A DNA stretch of 6,302 nucleotides from positions 1 through 6,302 of the forward strand of contig CAIWSO010000277.1 in NCBI GenBank assembly GCA_903915315.1, written 5' to 3'. Positions 5,196-6,302 of this stretch are shown here, piece after piece (the first letter of the stretch is position 1; every line of letters starts with the position of its first letter). The notes beneath the pieces were generated by a model. That model worked only from the letters and a program-made list of their open reading frames with translations. It was not told the DNA's origin and did not search any database. This DNA is from an uncultured Spartobacteria bacterium (lineage in GTDB: Bacteria; Verrucomicrobiota; Verrucomicrobiia; Chthoniobacterales; Terrimicrobiaceae). The position numbers were made by a program, and so were the translations under genes.

Positions 5196-6302
5196 CTAGT
5201 TTACGGCTTTGGCCGCTGCGACCTCTTTGGCAAACTCGGCAAAGAAGTAATCCGCATCGTGGGGGCCGGGGCTGGCTTCCGGATGGTATTGAACGCTGAA
5301 GGCGCTGTGTGTCTTGTGTCGAAGGCCCGCGACGGTGCCATCATTGAGATTGGTGTGAGTGACTTCGACGTCGGAAGGAAGTGTCGAGGGATCGACCGCG
5401 AAGCCATGGTTCTGGGACGTGATCGCGATTTTTCCCGAGCGAAGGTCTTTCACAGGCTGATTGGCTCCGCGGTGACCGAACTTGAGTTTGAATGTTTTTC
5501 CACCCAGTGCACGGGCAAGAATCTGATGTCCTAGGCAGATACCAAAAATCGGCTTTTTTCCAATCAAGGCGCGCACGGTATCGCAAGCGTAGTCGAGGGC
5601 TTCGGGATCTCCTGGTCCATTCGATAGAAAGACCCCATCTGTACCGAGGGCAAGAATGTCTGCGGGGCTCGATGTGGCAGGAAGGACCGTGACTTGAAAA
5701 CCTTTCCTCCGAAGGTAGCGGAGGATGTTTTTTTTCATCCCGAAATCCAGTGCAGCGAGCGTGTGAGTCACGGGAGGAAGTGGCTCGAAGGTATTGCCCT
5801 TTTCGTCCGTTTCTTGATTGGAGTCCGCTCCTGATCGCAGGACCCAATCTTTGCTGAGGGAGTTTTTTTTGTCCCACTCGTAGTTGGCTTGGGTGCTCAC
5901 TTCTTTCACGAAATCAATCCCATCGTAGCTGGCGGATTTGGCTTTTTCGATCGCCAATGCCTCATCTGTGATCTCTGTTGTGATGCAGGCCTTCATGGCT
6001 CCTCGTGTCCGCAAGTGCCGCGTTAAGGCTCGGGTATCGATGCCTTGGATGCCAGGGATGCCGTGTTTCTCGAGGTATTCATGCAAACCGCAATCCGCGC
6101 GCCAACTGCTAATAACGGGGCTCAATTCCTCAATCACGAACCCTCGAACTTGTGGAATGTCGCTCTCCACATCCAATCCGTTCACGCCATAGTTGCCAAT
6201 CTCAGGGTAGGTCATCGCGACGATTTGGCCCCGGTAAGAAGGATCTGTCAGGATTTCCTGATATCCGCTCATGGACGTATTAAAGCAAATTTCCCCAGTC
6301 GA
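5196..6302 (-). CDS. carA: Carbamoyl-phosphate synthase small (glutaminase) subunit, 5'-truncated by window edge
   Basis: CarA hydrolyses glutamine and passes ammonia to CarB to make carbamoyl phosphate, for arginine and pyrimidine synthesis in the cytoplasm. The frame is open to the window edge: ten codons precede the first visible Met at 6272 and read S-T-G-E-I-C-F-N-T-S, the family's GE.xFNTSM-GYQEILTDPSY block. The true start is therefore upstream, and roughly 25-30 N-terminal residues are missing. 368 codons are visible. Counting from the Met at 6272, the N-terminal CPSase_sm_chain domain runs to about residue 130. The class I glutamine amidotransferase domain starts near 172, with the nucleophile elbow GICLGHQ (Cys246) and the HPEASPGPHD motif (His330, Glu332). 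The linker at about 133-168 looks longer than in the E. coli protein. The stop codon is TAG, 10 bp before the FHA gene. carB is not in the window. Identification is secure. Confidence 0.97.
   Translation of the reverse strand, partial: STGEICFNTSMSGYQEILTDPSYRGQIVAMTYPEIGNYGVNGLDVESDIPQVRGFVIEELSPVISSWRADCGLHEYLEKHGIPGIQGIDTRALTRHLRTRGAMKACITTEITDEALAIEKAKSASYDGIDFVKEVSTQANYEWDKKNSLSKDWVLRSGADSNQETDEKGNTFEPLPPVTHTLAALDFGMKKNILRYLRRKGFQVTVLPATSSPADILALGTDGVFLSNGPGDPEALDYACDTVRALIGKKPIFGICLGHQILARALGGKTFKLKFGHRGANQPVKDLRSGKIAITSQNHGFAVDPSTLPSDVEVTHTNLNDGTVAGLRHKTHSAFSVQYHPEASPGPHDADYFFAEFAKEVAAAKAVN

Noticed and set aside
1..6302. Search for mobile elements, CRISPR arrays, tRNA/rRNA genes, toxin-antitoxin or defence genes
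   Set aside because: No transposase, terminal inverted repeats, spaced repeats or structured RNA genes are visible. All seven genes are intact or edge-truncated chromosomal genes on one strand.

Overview
The window shows a tightly packed, one-direction bacterial chromosomal segment. Seven genes are visible, all on the minus strand, so transcription runs from position 6302 toward position 1. In that order they are carA (5' end cut off by the window edge), a small FHA-domain membrane protein, lysS, a secreted N-acetylmuramoyl-L-alanine amidase, murI, a small exported protein of unknown function, and mnmA (3' end cut off). Base composition is moderately GC-rich. The protein sequences and gene order suggest a Gram-negative bacterium, possibly of the Verrucomicrobiota or a related PVC group. 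That is an impression from sequence style, not a search result.

Layout: carA (5196-6302) and the FHA gene (4670-5185) are 10 bp apart and probably co-transcribed. A 42-bp gap leads to lysS (3164-4627). A candidate promoter for lysS lies inside the AT-rich 3' end of the FHA gene, and the leader can form a small hairpin just before the lysS start. A 79-bp gap, with nothing convincing in it, leads to the amidase (1942-3084, GTG start). The amidase overlaps murI (1125-1952) by 11 bp. A 48-bp gap with a clear ribosome binding site leads to the small exported protein (570-1076). An 80-bp gap carries a good sigma-70-like promoter that would start mnmA (1-489) with almost no leader. No stretch over 300 bp lacks a gene, and no rho-independent terminator is evident.

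The genes are mostly housekeeping: carbamoyl phosphate for arginine and pyrimidine synthesis (CarA), lysyl-tRNA charging (LysS), tRNA wobble-uridine thiolation (MnmA), D-glutamate for peptidoglycan (MurI) and peptidoglycan cleavage (the amidase). The link between the amidase and MurI is cell-wall metabolism. LysS and MnmA both concern tRNA, and MnmA modifies tRNA-Lys among others. I found no mobile element, CRISPR array, RNA gene, toxin-antitoxin pair or defence system. The points of most interest are the tail-anchored FHA protein between carA and lysS, the uncharacterised exported protein, the near-leaderless mnmA promoter, and the scarcity of Shine-Dalgarno sequences.
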